This document shows positions 17,955 through 27,270 of a stretch of 64,000 bases of DNA, one piece after another. Positions within the stretch are counted from its first letter, which is position 1. Each line of letters starts with the position of its first letter. Source of the DNA: Maricaulis sp. (GTDB lineage: Bacteria > Pseudomonadota > Alphaproteobacteria > Caulobacterales > Maricaulaceae); contig NZ_JAEPNI010000003.1 of the NCBI RefSeq assembly GCF_017643475.1, forward strand, positions 350,904 through 414,903, written 5' to 3'. A program made the translations under genes and the position numbers. The notes beneath the pieces are model-generated. The model was not told the DNA's origin. It saw only the letters and a program-made list of their open reading frames with translations, and searched no databases.

Positions 17955-19951
17955 GCGTCAGCGGTTTCTTCCTGCATGGCGACCAGAACATCGCCGTCGG
18001 CAACCTGATCTCCTGTCGCGACCGCAACTTCACCGATCACACCGTCACGCGGCGCCGGCAGGGAATGCTCCATCTTCATCGCTTCAAGCACCACCAGAGC
18101 CTGGCCCTTGGTCACGGCATCTCCGGTTTTGACGTTGAGCGCGAGCACCTTGCCCGGCATCGGCGCCTTGATCACGCCGCCGGCGTCAGCTGCATCTGCG
18201 GCCGCTTCGGGGTGCGGGAAGGCGTAGAGTTCGGAGTGGCCGCAGGCCGAAACCAGATAGCCCTGTTCAAGGAAATCCACCTCGGCGCTGACCCATCCGT
18301 CATTCACTGTCGCCCGGAAAAGATATCCCTCGTCACCGCCACTACCGTCGAGATCGTGCAGCTCCAGCGTATGGTCTCCCACGGTGACGCTCATATCCTC
18401 GTCATCAAGTGAGAGCACGACCGTGATGGCATCATCGCCCACTTCAAACCGATCGCCCAGACGCGGGGTCGCGTTCAAACGCCAGCCATCTGCCACCGCA
18501 AACGGATCTGCATAATCACTGCCATCGCCATTTTCGAGCATGGAGGTCAGGGCCGCAAAACCGGCCGCGACCAGATCGACAGCCGGCGGGACCAGATCGG
18601 TCTCCCGTTCGCCGATAAAGCCCGTGGTGAGCTTCTCGTCGAGAAAGTCCGGATGCAGCACACAATTGCGCAGGAAACCGCCATTGGTCTTCACCGGCCA
18701 GACGGCCAGCTCATCCAGCGCGTCCGCCATCAGATGTGCCGCAGACGTACGATTATGATCATGCACAATGACCTTGGCGATCATCGGGTCGTAGTGAAGC
18801 GAGACCTCGCCTCCCTCCTCGACGCCTGTATCGACACGCACACCACCGCCTTCTTCCGGCAGGCGCAGAATGTTCAGCGGGCCAGTGGACGGCAAGAAAC
18901 CCGACTGAGGGTCCTCGGCGTAAAGCCGCGCTTCCATGGCATGGCCCTGCAGGCTGATCTCGTTCTGCTCGGGCACGCTGCCACCGGCGGCAACATGCAG
19001 CTGAAGCTCGACGAGGTCGAGACCGGTGACCTCCTCGGTGACCGGATGCTCCACCTGAAGACGCGTGTTCATCTCCATGAAATAGAAGCCGTCTTCGCGA
19101 AGCGGCCCCGAGCCGTCCACGATGAACTCAACCGTGCCCGCACCGACATAGTTCACGGCTTTCGCCGCATTGATGGCTGCGGAACACATGGCCGCGCGAA
19201 CCGCTGGCGTCATGCCTGGCGCGGGCGCTTCCTCAATCACTTTCTGATGGCGACGCTGCAGGGAGCAGTCGCGCTCATAGAGGTGAATGACCCGGCCGCG
19301 GCTGTCGCCGAAGACCTGGACCTCGATATGGCGTGGGTTGGTGATGAATTTCTCGATCAGGACACGGTCGTCACCGAAACTCTTCGAGGCCTCACGCTGG
19401 CAGCTTTCCAACGAGGAAAAGAAATCCTCGGCGTCATCGACCTTGCGCATGCCCTTGCCGCCACCGCCGGCTACGGCCTTGATCAGAACCGGATAACCGA
19501 TCTTGTCAGCAGCCGACCTGAGCACTTCCGGATCCTGGTTTTCTTCGTGATAACCTGGCGTTACCGGAACCATCGCCTTTTCCATCAGAGCTTTCGCCTG
19601 ATCCTTCAGCCCCATGGCCCGGATAGCCTCAGCAGACGGACCGACAAAGATGATGTCATTGGCCGCACAGGACTCGGCAAACTCGGCATTCTCGGACAGG
19701 AAGCCGTAACCCGGGTGGATCGCCTCGGCGCCGGTCTGTTTCGCAACCTCGATAATCTTGTCCGCCAGCAGATAGCTTTCCGATGCCGCGGCGGGTCCAA
19801 TCAGAACCGCCTCGTCCGCCTCACGCACATGCGGAGCGTCAGCATCGGCCTCGGAATAGACAGCAATACAGCGAATGCCCAAACGCTGGGCGGTTCTCAT
19901 GACACGGCGGGCGATCTCGCCCCGATTGGCAATAAGCAGCGAATTGATCAT
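17951..19951 (-). CDS. mccA: Methylcrotonyl-CoA carboxylase alpha subunit (biotin carboxylase/biotin carrier)
   Basis: Carboxylates biotin with bicarbonate and ATP and carries it to the beta subunit, for conversion of 3-methylcrotonyl-CoA to 3-methylglutaconyl-CoA in leucine breakdown. It has 666 residues: N-terminal biotin carboxylase (LLIANRGEIARRVMRTA, GYGFLSENAEFAE, KAVAGGGGKGMR, FMEMNTRLQVEHPVTE), linker domain, and C-terminal biotinyl domain with EAMKM (Lys626). Assigned to MCC rather than PCC because liuC and mccB lie upstream on the same strand and a separate PCC-type subunit is at 42134. ATG 19951 overlaps the stop of the DUF817 gene (ATGA). Confidence 0.9.
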   Translation of the reverse strand: MINSLLIANRGEIARRVMRTAQRLGIRCIAVYSEADADAPHVREADEAVLIGPAAASESYLLADKIIEVAKQTGAEAIHPGYGFLSENAEFAESCAANDIIFVGPSAEAIRAMGLKDQAKALMEKAMVPVTPGYHEENQDPEVLRSAADKIGYPVLIKAVAGGGGKGMRKVDDAEDFFSSLESCQREASKSFGDDRVLIEKFITNPRHIEVQVFGDSRGRVIHLYERDCSLQRRHQKVIEEAPAPGMTPAVRAAMCSAAINAAKAVNYVGAGTVEFIVDGSGPLREDGFYFMEMNTRLQVEHPVTEEVTGLDLVELQLHVAAGGSVPEQNEISLQGHAMEARLYAEDPQSGFLPSTGPLNILRLPEEGGGVRVDTGVEEGGEVSLHYDPMIAKVIVHDHNRTSAAHLMADALDELAVWPVKTNGGFLRNCVLHPDFLDEKLTTGFIGERETDLVPPAVDLVAAGFAALTSMLENGDGSDYADPFAVADGWRLNATPRLGDRFEVGDDAITVVLSLDDEDMSVTVGDHTLELHDLDGSGGDEGYLFRATVNDGWVSAEVDFLEQGYLVSACGHSELYAFPHPEAAADAADAGGVIKAPMPGKVLALNVKTGDAVTKGQALVVLEAMKMEHSLPAPRDGVIGEVAVATGDQVADGDVLVAMQEETADA

Positions 19952-20670
19952 GGAGAATCTCGGTCTGAAGACGGGTTTGAGCCGCTGTATTGCACAGCCG
20001 CGACGAGGACGAAACTGATGATCATCAGAAGATACCACGAACCAAGCTTGCTCAGGGACACCATTTGCCAGGCATGTTCTTGCCCGGGATAGGACCAGGC
20101 GCGGGCAAATGTGCCGATATTCTCGGCAAACCAGATAAACAACGCGACCAGGACAAAGCCGATCACCAATGGCATGGGCCGGTGCGCGGCATCCGGCCTG
20201 AACCAGACCACACAGCGCCCGTAGATCAGCATGGTCGCGATGAAAAGCGCCATCCGGATATCAGGCAGATAGTGGTGCGCGAAGAAATTGATATAGACCG
20301 CCAGCGCCAGCACGCCCTGTGCCCAGAGTGGCGGGAAACGGTCGAACCGGAACTCGAATATCCGCCACACCCGCGCCAGATAGGAGCCGACGGCGGCGTA
20401 CATGAAGCCGGAAAAGAGCGGCACGCCGGCAATGCGCAGGAAACTCTCTTCGGGATAGACCCAGCTGCCCGCATAGGTCTTGAAGATCTCCATCGCCGTG
20501 CCGACCACGTGAAAGACAGCGATGACCTTCGCCTCTTCCCAGCTCTCCAGCTTGCTGGCGATCAGCCCGATCTGGATCATCAGCGCCGCGAGCGTGAGAA
20601 AATCATAACGGGGCAGAGGCGCGTCCTGCGGGTACCAAAGGAAGGTCACCAGCAACAGCGCCAGCATCAA
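19948..20670 (-). CDS. DUF817-family membrane protein
   Basis: Integral membrane protein of the DUF817 type, seven or so TM segments, function unknown. Conserved-looking segments are PLFSGFMYAAVGSYLARVWR, YINFFAHHYLPDIR and WFAENIGTFARAWSYPGQ. The 723 bp given start at TTG 20670 (ATG 20667 follows). The same frame is open upstream to the liuC stop and reads like the normal family N-terminus (GLFEFLAFGIKQAWACLFGG), but contains no ATG, GTG or TTG. A CTG at 20817 or 20814 may be the true start, adding about 49 residues. It lies between liuC and mccA and overlaps the mccA start. Confidence 0.8.
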   Translation of the reverse strand: MMLALLLVTFLWYPQDAPLPRYDFLTLAALMIQIGLIASKLESWEEAKVIAVFHVVGTAMEIFKTYAGSWVYPEESFLRIAGVPLFSGFMYAAVGSYLARVWRIFEFRFDRFPPLWAQGVLALAVYINFFAHHYLPDIRMALFIATMLIYGRCVVWFRPDAAHRPMPLVIGFVLVALFIWFAENIGTFARAWSYPGQEHAWQMVSLSKLGSWYLLMIISFVLVAAVQYSGSNPSSDRDSP

Positions 20671-20821
20671 TCCGCCAAACAGGCAGGCCCAGGCCTGTTT
20701 GATGCCAAATGCGAGAAACTCGAACAGGCCCTGTGTCCAAGGCCCTTTGACAAAGGCCCGCCGAAACGCCTCGCGGCGCTCGTGCAGGATCGCGCGCGGA
20801 TCGAACCCGGCCAGCAGCGCC

Positions 20822-21616
20822 CTACTCCGCCCAGCTGGCCTTGCGGCGCTCCAGGAAAGCGGCCAGGCCTTCCTTGCCCTCGTCGGAAGATCGGCGATGC
20901 GCGATCGCCTTGGCGGTGTGCATCATCAGGCCGTGGTCGATCTCGCGACCGGCGACATCATCCACCAGTTTTTTCGCATCAGCCACGGCGCCCGGCGCGG
21001 CCCCGAAGGCCAGCTTGGCGAGATGTTCCTCCATCTGGCTCATCTCCTCCATGCTCTCGACCGTGTACTGGGCGAGGCCGATCTTCTCGGCAAAGCGGCC
21101 GTCAAACCGCTCGCCGGAGGTAAACAAGGCCCGTGCCCATTTCGGACCGATGGCGCGGACGACATAGGGAGAAATCGTGGCGGGTGTCAGACCGAGACGA
21201 ACCTCGGAAAAGGAGATCTTGGTGTCCTTCATGACCACGCCAACATCACAGGCCGCCAGCAAGCCTGCGCCACCGCCCATGGCCGCGCCCTGCACGAGGG
21301 CGATGGTCATCTGCGGCAGGTCATAGAGGCGCTTGAGCATGGTCGCCAGGCCCATCGCATCCTCGATATTGTCGGTTTCGGTGTAATGCGCCGCTGTTTT
21401 CATCCAGTCCAGATCAGCGCCGGCGGAGAAACTCGGGCCATTGCCCCGCAGGAAGACCACCCGCGCCTCGTCAGTATTGGCGCGCAGCGTCTCGAAGATA
21501 TCAGACAGGCGCTCGATCACCTCGGCATTGAAAGCATTGTGCTTGTCCGGCCGGTTGAGCGTGATGACAGCAACACCGGCGGGGGAAACATCGAGCAGAA
21601 CGGGGGCGTCCGACAT
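20822..21616 (-). CDS. liuC: Enoyl-CoA hydratase family, probable methylglutaconyl-CoA hydratase
   Basis: A crotonase-fold hydratase of 264 residues. Oxyanion-hole segments are FSAGADLDWM near residue 65 and GAAMGGGAGLLAACDV near 112. The AGADLDWM form is typical of LiuC, which hydrates 3-methylglutaconyl-CoA to HMG-CoA. Operon position, with DUF817 and mccA downstream, supports leucine catabolism. The end is RRKASWAE; the stop lies just before the apparent N-terminal extension of the DUF817 frame. A different enoyl-CoA substrate is possible but less likely in this context. Confidence 0.85.
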   Translation of the reverse strand: MSDAPVLLDVSPAGVAVITLNRPDKHNAFNAEVIERLSDIFETLRANTDEARVVFLRGNGPSFSAGADLDWMKTAAHYTETDNIEDAMGLATMLKRLYDLPQMTIALVQGAAMGGGAGLLAACDVGVVMKDTKISFSEVRLGLTPATISPYVVRAIGPKWARALFTSGERFDGRFAEKIGLAQYTVESMEEMSQMEEHLAKLAFGAAPGAVADAKKLVDDVAGREIDHGLMMHTAKAIAHRRSSDEGKEGLAAFLERRKASWAE

Positions 21617-21705
21617 GAGCCAATTCCTTCTATGCGCTAGGGAAACTCTCTCCTAGTTAAAGCCGCTCGCGGCGCGCGCCAAGAGTTCGATTGCCGCAGC
21701 GGGCA

Positions 21706-21736
21706 GAAAAAAGGCCGCCGGCAAACGCCAGCGGCC
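21706..21736 (-). terminator. Rho-independent terminator after the 21777 gene
   Basis: On the minus strand, a 10-bp stem (21736-21727 pairing with 21722-21713, one G-U pair) with a 4-nt loop is followed by a run of six to seven T. It lies 41 bp downstream of the small membrane gene at 21777-22172 and upstream of liuC, so it separates the two. Confidence 0.8.
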
Positions 21737-21776
21737 CGAGGTCATCGGTAATTGTGTCAAAGCAAGTGACCGGGAC

Positions 21777-22172
21777 TTAGTCGCCGCGGAAGAAGATGCC
21801 TTTGACAATCGACAGCACGATGATGGACAGGAAATAACCTGCCGCCAGCGCGCCGAGATAAAGAAGATAGTCAGTTTGCGTGAACTGAGCGCCGAAAGCG
21901 GCAAAATCGAAATCAGCAGCGCTCTCACCGCCACGCACGATCGGCATGACATTGTCCACGATCACGTGGATGATCACACCCACCACCGTAAAGATGAGAA
22001 TGGCACCGAACTCGCGCATCAAAAGCGCGAGGACGAGCGCGATCACGCCCAGCTGAATACCGAGTGGCATCCAGTTCACGACCGATCCATCACCGGCGTG
22101 AGCTACAAGCCCCGGCATGAAGAAGTCTAGTACGGGCTGTAGATAGCCCATGATTTGATCCATAAATTCCAT
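21777..22172 (-). CDS. Small membrane protein, unknown
   Basis: A 131-residue protein with three hydrophobic segments (about 36-55, 56-74 and 101-124). The first 35 residues look amphipathic with an aromatic YLQPVLDFFMPGLV stretch. No family recognised. Strong GGGAGGGG ribosome site 8 bp before ATG 22172. Followed by a clear terminator, so it is probably a single-gene unit. The next gene upstream (22294) encodes another small membrane protein with its own hairpin downstream. Confidence 0.7.
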   Translation of the reverse strand: MEFMDQIMGYLQPVLDFFMPGLVAHAGDGSVVNWMPLGIQLGVIALVLALLMREFGAILIFTVVGVIIHVIVDNVMPIVRGGESAADFDFAAFGAQFTQTDYLLYLGALAAGYFLSIIVLSIVKGIFFRGD

Positions 22173-22247
22173 GTCGCGGTCCCCTCCCGCCTGTCGAAGC
22201 TGAACGCATCTTACCCCAAGACGCGCTCCTAGAGTTAACGATTGATT

Positions 22248-22293
22248 GAAAATTCCCTTCAGAAAAGCGAGTTCTCCTCTCAGGGGAATTTTC
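22248..22293 (-). terminator. 10-bp inverted repeat, terminator candidate
   Basis: GAAAATTCCC at 22248-22257 is repeated in inverse at 22284-22293, immediately after the stop of the gene at 22294. The loop is 26 nt. The minus-strand arm ends TTTTC and no longer T-run follows, so termination is likely but not proven. Confidence 0.45.
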
Positions 22294-22614
22294 TCAGCCT
22301 TTGATCACAACCCTTTTCACAGCGAAGAGAATTCCCACTGCAATCAGGTATCCTACAAACAACAGTCCCACATACCGCCAGAACCAGAGCTCAAGCACTT
22401 CGGGAATACGGAAAGGACCGATCTCCGCGAGTACTGGAACTAGGGCATCCAGCCCGATGTGTGCAAGCACTGCCGTCAACGCGACGACAAAGAGCCGGGA
22501 CCAGTTCGATAGCGCCAAGGCTGCTATAACGGCGATGACCAGACCCTGAACGGCGTTGACCTCGGCGAAACCTTCCCGCGCAAACGTCAAAACGTCTTGT
22601 ACAAACTCTGGCAT
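22294..22614 (-). CDS. Small membrane protein, unknown
   Basis: A 106-residue protein with an amphipathic N-terminus (MPEFVQDVLTFAREGF) and three hydrophobic segments (about 22-37, 39-60 and 79-102). ATG 22614 is chosen because GGGGGAG lies about 5 bp upstream; the longer frame upstream has no ribosome site. General layout is like the gene at 21777 (amphipathic start, about three TM, similar size), so the two may be distant paralogues, but sequence similarity is not obvious by eye. Confidence 0.65.
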   Translation of the reverse strand: MPEFVQDVLTFAREGFAEVNAVQGLVIAVIAALALSNWSRLFVVALTAVLAHIGLDALVPVLAEIGPFRIPEVLELWFWRYVGLLFVGYLIAVGILFAVKRVVIKG

Positions 22615-22749
22615 CCACTCCCCCTGAACCCGCCAAACTCGCTGGGCGTCGGGGAAAGTATTAACCAAAGTTAAGACTTTGTCACGCGGCAACAGGGCGA
22701 GGATTGGCGCACGCCATCAACGCCGTGAAAAGATTGGGTGGACACGCAA

Positions 22750-23370
22750 CTATTGCGCGATTTCCAGCATGACTTCGTTGCGACGGAAGGGTGTCGGCAC
22801 CCAGGGGGGATCATAACGTGCATAGACGGCCTCGCCACGCGTCTGATAGCCCTGCTCGGACAGCCAGTTTCGCAGCTCCGCCTCATAGGCCATGAAACGC
22901 CCCTCGCGGGCACCACCGTTAAATCGGACGATGGCCATCCTGCGTGCTGGCTGCTCGCGAATCTCCACATTGGGGTTATTCGGACGCGGCAGTGTTTCCA
23001 TTGAATACTCGGCTGGCATCACAAAACCGACCCGCCAGCTGTCACCCTCACGCCCCTGAACCACGGGCGTGGTCATGGCGATCTCCTCGGAGCGCTGCTG
23101 CACCACCGGCGTGGTCATCGCGATCTCACCCGATCCGCCCTGCGGCGCGGTATTATTGCCGAAAATGAAATCCGCCAGAGGCCGGAAACCCGCATTGCCG
23201 GCGCGCGACATCTGCGTCGACCCCACTTCAACCTCGGCCATCAGCATGGCGTCATAGTCGCGAATCTCGAACGCTCCGGCGCGCAGAACGACTGTGTGGG
23301 CGGGTTCATCCTCCGCCATGGCGGCAGTGGACAGGCTGAAAAAAGCCAGGAATGCGAAAAGACGGGTCAT
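22750..23370 (-). CDS. SOUL-family haem-binding-like exported protein
   Basis: A 206-residue protein with a signal peptide (residues 1-19, ending AAMA) and a SOUL/HBP domain. Features are FEIRDYDAMLMAEVEV, a GFRPLADFIFGNN block, the duplicated IAMTTPVVQ motif typical of the family, GFVMPAEYSMETLPRPNN and RRMAIVRFNG. Eukaryotic SOUL proteins bind haem; the bacterial exported members have no established role. It stands alone, with non-coding spacers on both sides. Confidence 0.87.
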   Translation of the reverse strand: MTRLFAFLAFFSLSTAAMAEDEPAHTVVLRAGAFEIRDYDAMLMAEVEVGSTQMSRAGNAGFRPLADFIFGNNTAPQGGSGEIAMTTPVVQQRSEEIAMTTPVVQGREGDSWRVGFVMPAEYSMETLPRPNNPNVEIREQPARRMAIVRFNGGAREGRFMAYEAELRNWLSEQGYQTRGEAVYARYDPPWVPTPFRRNEVMLEIAQ

Positions 23371-23427
23371 GAAAAGCTCCAGGTTGCATGTCCCGTATAC
23401 GCTGCGCTGGCCCAGCTGGATTAGAAT

Positions 23428-23736
23428 CTAGTCGTAGGGAGAAACGGGCTGGTCAGACATAACGTGCGGAAAATGCTCAGCGTCCATCTCGTCACTGCGC
23501 AACGTAAATGTGACTCGCCGCACTAGCTGGCTGTCCGGCCGATACGCCACCTCGTCCAATTTCGCATCCGGCGAAATGGTAATCGCATCAAAATGCTCAT
23601 GGTCCCAGCTCTCATCGAGCCTGGACAATTCGCTCAGCAACAAGTCTCGACCAGCCGCATTGAAATGGACGAGCAACTCGTCCACTCCACCGTCTTCGCC
23701 CGGCTGGATCTCGATGGTGATGCGCGGCCTGCTCAT
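23428..23736 (-). CDS. Small protein of unknown function downstream of mccB
   Basis: A 102-residue acidic cytosolic protein without a family I recognise. It begins MSRPRITIEIQPGEDG and contains ELLVHFNAAGRDLLLSELSRL followed by WDHEHFDA. The C-terminal half reads VRRVTFTLRSDEMDAEHF. The start is 3 bp after the mccB stop, so it is cotranscribed. The compact alpha/beta pattern with a conserved-looking HEHF would suit a small binding protein, but no function can be assigned. Confidence 0.65.
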   Translation of the reverse strand: MSRPRITIEIQPGEDGGVDELLVHFNAAGRDLLLSELSRLDESWDHEHFDAITISPDAKLDEVAYRPDSQLVRRVTFTLRSDEMDAEHFPHVMSDQPVSPYD

Positions 23737-23739
23737 GCC

Positions 23740-25347
23740 CTACATCCGGAACACGCCGAACTTGGTCTTCTCGATCGGTGCGTTCAGCGACGCCGACAGG
23801 CTGAGCCCCAGCACACGGCGGGTGTCGGCCGGGGCGATGATGCCGTCATCCCACAGGCGGGCCGTGGAATAATAGGGATTGCCCTCGGCTTCATAGGCTT
23901 GACGGATCGGCTCCTTGAAGCTCGCCTCTTCCTCGGCGGACCAGTCCTCGCCGCGATGCTCCATGGCGTCACGCTTGACGGTGGCCAGGACAGAGGCTGC
24001 CTGCTCGCCGCCCATCACAGAGATCCGGGCATTGGGCCACATGAACAGGAAACGCGGCGAATAGGCCCGGCCACACATGCCGTAATTGCCCGCGCCATAG
24101 GAGCCGCCAATAATGACGGTGAATTTCGGTCCGGCATAGGTCGATACCGCCGTCACCAGCTTGGCACCGTCCTTGGCAATACCGCCGGCCTCGTATTTCG
24201 AGCCGACCATGAAACCGGTGATATTCTGCAGGAAGACCAGCGGGATACCGCGCTGGGCGCACAACTCGATGAAGTGCGCACCCTTCTGGGCGCTCTCCGA
24301 GAAGAGAATGCCGTTATTGGCGATAATGCCGATCGGCATGCCGTAAAGGCGCGCAAAACCGGTGACCAGCGTCTCGCCATAGAGTTTCTTGAACTCGTCG
24401 AATTCGGAATTGTCGACGATGCGGGCGATCACTTCGCGCACATCATAGGGCGCGCGGAGATCGGCCGGGATCACCCCGCCCAGCTCGCTCGGATCGTATT
24501 TCGGTTCAATGCTGGCCGTGACGTCCAGATCGACGTTTTTCACCGTGTTGAGATTGGCCACGATGCGACGCGCCATGTGCAGGGCGTGCTCGTCATTGGC
24601 GGCGTAATGGTCGGCCACGCCGGACGTGCGCGCATGCACGTCGGCACCGCCCAGATCCTCAGCCGAGATGATCTCGCCCGTGGCCGCCTTCACCAGCGGC
24701 GGGCCGCCCAGGAAGATGGTGCCCTGCTTGCGCACGATAATGGTCTCGTCGGACATGGCCGGCACATAGGCACCGCCAGCCGTACACGAGCCCATGACCA
24801 CCGCGATCTGCGGAATACCCTGCGCGGACATGTTGGCCTGATTGTAGAAGATCCGTCCGAAATGCTCGCGGTCCGGGAAGACATCCGCCTGGTGCGGCAG
24901 GTTCGCGCCGCCACTATCGACCAGATACACACAGGGCAGACGGTTCTGCATGGCGATTTCCTGCGCCCGCAAATGCTTCTTCACCGTCATCGGGTAATAG
25001 GCACCGCCCTTGATGGTCGGGTCATTGCAGACGACCATGACTTCACGGCCGGAGACACGACCGATACCCGCGATCATGCCCGCACCGTGGACATTGCCCT
25101 CATACATTCCATTGGCCGCCAGGGCCCCGATCTCCATGAAGGCCGAACCCGGATCAAGCAGGCGCTCGACACGTTCACGCGGCAACAGCTTGCCGCGCGA
25201 CAGGTGTTTCTCGCGAGAGCGCTCCGATCCGCCCAGGGCGGCCTCGGCCGTCTTGCTCTGGAGTTCGCTCAGAAGCGCATCCATCGCGGCCTGGTTGGCG
25301 TTGAAGCTCTCGGAATTCGTATCGATCGCGGAAACAAGCTGGGTCAT
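23740..25347 (-). CDS. mccB: Methylcrotonyl-CoA carboxylase beta subunit
   Basis: Carboxyltransferase subunit that moves the carboxyl group from biotin to 3-methylcrotonyl-CoA. It has 535 residues, usual for MCCB. Crotonase-like halves: [17 protein letters not shown] and [12 protein letters not shown] in the first, and [26 protein letters not shown] plus [18 protein letters not shown] in the second. The [10 protein letters not shown] form and the KYEAGGI block point to MCC rather than propionyl-CoA carboxylase. Same strand as liuC and mccA downstream, but separated from them by four unrelated genes and two hairpins. Confidence 0.93.
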   Translation of the reverse strand: MTQLVSAIDTNSESFNANQAAMDALLSELQSKTAEAALGGSERSREKHLSRGKLLPRERVERLLDPGSAFMEIGALAANGMYEGNVHGAGMIAGIGRVSGREVMVVCNDPTIKGGAYYPMTVKKHLRAQEIAMQNRLPCVYLVDSGGANLPHQADVFPDREHFGRIFYNQANMSAQGIPQIAVVMGSCTAGGAYVPAMSDETIIVRKQGTIFLGGPPLVKAATGEIISAEDLGGADVHARTSGVADHYAANDEHALHMARRIVANLNTVKNVDLDVTASIEPKYDPSELGGVIPADLRAPYDVREVIARIVDNSEFDEFKKLYGETLVTGFARLYGMPIGIIANNGILFSESAQKGAHFIELCAQRGIPLVFLQNITGFMVGSKYEAGGIAKDGAKLVTAVSTYAGPKFTVIIGGSYGAGNYGMCGRAYSPRFLFMWPNARISVMGGEQAASVLATVKRDAMEHRGEDWSAEEEASFKEPIRQAYEAEGNPYYSTARLWDDGIIAPADTRRVLGLSLSASLNAPIEKTKFGVFRM

Positions 25348-25469
25348 GGAAAACCTAGAAGTGGCGGGTGGTTGGGGCGCTGCTTAACCCGGCAAGGCGA
25401 CAAAAAGCAATCTTGGATGCATCCAAATCCAAAGGATCACGCATCACATCGTAAACACGGGAGATAAAC

Positions 25470-26279
25470 ATGATCCGACAAACAGCGCTCCTTCTGCTCT
25501 ACTTTGCCCTTGGTACAGGCGCAGTTTTCGCCGAAGCCACACGGGAAACGCCCGAGGTCATGGTGGTCGGCACGTTCCATTTTACCGGCGGTGGTCATGA
25601 CATGATCAACCCGCAGGTGGACAACTTCCTGTCGGATCGGCGCCAGGTCGAGATCGCTGATGTCAACGATCGGCTCGCTGTTTTCCGTCCGACCAAAATC
25701 CTCGTGGAATGGCCCGCCGATGAGGAAGCCGAGCTGAACTCGATCTATCAGAATTTTCTCGCCGGCGAGCACAGCCTGTCGGTCAATGAGCGCCAGCAGA
25801 TCGGCATGCGGCTCGCGGCCCGCTTCGGCCACGAACAGCTCTACGCAGTCGATCACAGACGAGGCATGGATTTCAACGCGATGATGGCCGCCGCCCAGGA
25901 GGCAGGCCAGCACGAGTTGGTCGAAGAATTCACCGCCTTCACGGATCCGATTTCGGACCGCATGAGCGCGCTCTCGACGCCGGAAAACACGGTTCTCGAC
26001 CGCATGATCCACAACAACACCCAGGAAATCCGCGACTTTCACCATCTTTATCTCCTGCTGGCCCAGATGGGATCGCTGGAAAATCCGGCCGGTGCCGAGG
26101 AAATGTCGGGGTGGTGGGGCCGCAATCTGAAGATCTACGCCAATATCGCCCGCATCGCAGAACCGGGGGACCGCATTATCGTCATCTATGGATCGGGTCA
26201 CAAATTCCTGCTCGACCAGTTCATAACCGACGCGCCCAACCTCGTCTGGATCGATGCGCTCGACTATCTGACGCAGTGA
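25470..26279 (+). CDS. DUF5694-like exported protein
   Basis: A 269-residue protein with a signal peptide (about 1-22, ending AVFA). The mature part resembles the DUF5694/EreA-TraB-like group: VMVVGTFHF, then PTKILVEWPADEEAELN, YAVDHRRGMDF, and the C-terminal IIVIYGSGHKFLLDQFI. The GTFHF...E...GSGH pattern recalls the metal-site residues of TraB/TIKI-like proteins, which suggests a hydrolase; the substrate is unknown. Single gene, divergent from mccB with about 120 bp between starts and followed by two hairpins. Confidence 0.78.
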   Translation: MIRQTALLLLYFALGTGAVFAEATRETPEVMVVGTFHFTGGGHDMINPQVDNFLSDRRQVEIADVNDRLAVFRPTKILVEWPADEEAELNSIYQNFLAGEHSLSVNERQQIGMRLAARFGHEQLYAVDHRRGMDFNAMMAAAQEAGQHELVEEFTAFTDPISDRMSALSTPENTVLDRMIHNNTQEIRDFHHLYLLLAQMGSLENPAGAEEMSGWWGRNLKIYANIARIAEPGDRIIVIYGSGHKFLLDQFITDAPNLVWIDALDYLTQ

Positions 26280-26337
26280 TCCCCAACAGGGTGAATAAAG
26301 TATTCCGCGCCTCCCACACCCCAGCCGCGCGCGGAAC

Positions 26338-26407
26338 GGACCGGCGCTTAGTCCTTGCGACACAAGGCGCCGGTCCCCTTCTCCCCAGCTCTGTCGAAAC
26401 CAGAGCT
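26338..26407 (+). terminator. Tandem hairpins downstream of the DUF5694-like gene
   Basis: First hairpin: a perfect 10-bp stem (26338-26347 with 26367-26376) enclosing a second CCTTG/CAAGG pairing. Second hairpin: a 7-bp stem (26387-26393 with 26401-26407) followed by TTGATT. They start 58 bp after the gene stop. No long T-run follows, so they may be a weak terminator or an mRNA-protecting structure. Confidence 0.5.
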
Positions 26408-26556
26408 TTGATTCGATATTCCTCGCGCTAGAATTGAAAAAGCCGCCGAGATGGGAACAATTGCCATTACCGCTTTAACGACTGATTCAGAGCTGACGCT
26501 CAGGCTTTTCGCTAGAGGGGAGCGCCCACGGGGACTGGGCCAGTTGGGAGGTGTTT

Positions 26557-27189
26557 ATGCGTAAGAGTATATCTCTGGCCACACTTGCCATTTTGGCATT
26601 TTCGGCGTCGCCGGCACTCGCGCAATCAAGCGATTCGCTCGCCTGGCAGACCGGCCTGAGCATCGAGGAAAACGACGAGACTGTCCGCTGGCGTTTCTCC
26701 ACCGAACAGATCGACCTGTCCGGCACTACGGTTTTTGGTGATTTCAGTGACAGCGCAGAAGTCTCCGCGCTGACCGGCGAAATCGAGATCCACCCGTTTG
26801 GCGATGAATTCTATCTCTCTGCTGGCGCCCGGCAGAGTTTCGACACCGATGCGCCGGACTGGGCCATCTCGGAAAGTGACTACCAGTACGACCTGATCCC
26901 GCTGGCACAACTCTCGGAAATCGAAGGCTCCAACCGCCTCGCCGAGCTGACTCGCTATTTCGGTGCCGGCGTGACCGTGCGCACCATCAATGCCTGGGAC
27001 CTGACCCTGGAGGGCGGTGCCTATTTCGGCGACAGCCGTGCCGACCAGATGGAAATCTTTGACCCGGAAACCGGCGAGACCCGCGTGTTGCTGGACGATC
27101 TCGACCGCGTTGACCGCGAAGCCGTCGGCGACACCCACGCCCGCTCGGTCCGCCCGGTCGGACATTTCGTGCTGCGGCGACGGTTTTAG
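26557..27189 (+). CDS. Probable outer-membrane beta-barrel protein
   Basis: A 210-residue protein with a classic signal peptide (residues 1-23, SASPALAQ). The mature part is rich in alternating hydrophobic/polar strands such as VRWRFSTEQIDLSGTTVFGDFS and EFYLSAGARQSF. It ends in Phe after HFVLRRRF, as expected of a BAM-recognised barrel. No specific family recognised. ATG 26557 is preceded by GGGAGG (26546-26551); an in-frame GTG two codons upstream overlaps that site and is rejected. Single gene. Confidence 0.75.
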   Translation: MRKSISLATLAILAFSASPALAQSSDSLAWQTGLSIEENDETVRWRFSTEQIDLSGTTVFGDFSDSAEVSALTGEIEIHPFGDEFYLSAGARQSFDTDAPDWAISESDYQYDLIPLAQLSEIEGSNRLAELTRYFGAGVTVRTINAWDLTLEGGAYFGDSRADQMEIFDPETGETRVLLDDLDRVDREAVGDTHARSVRPVGHFVLRRRF

Positions 27190-27270
27190 GCCAGATCGCC
27201 GTCATTCCGAACTTGCTCCAGCGGATGAGCGCCTTACGGTGCTACAAACTCCAGCGAGAGCCCGTCCACC

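Noticed and set aside
18653..20092. Long plus-strand open frame opposite mccA
   Set aside because: Mirror of the high-GC third codon positions of mccA; composition rich in His/Arg/Gln without domain, no ribosome site. Same holds for the plus-strand frames opposite gatA, mccB, ivd, spmX and pccA.
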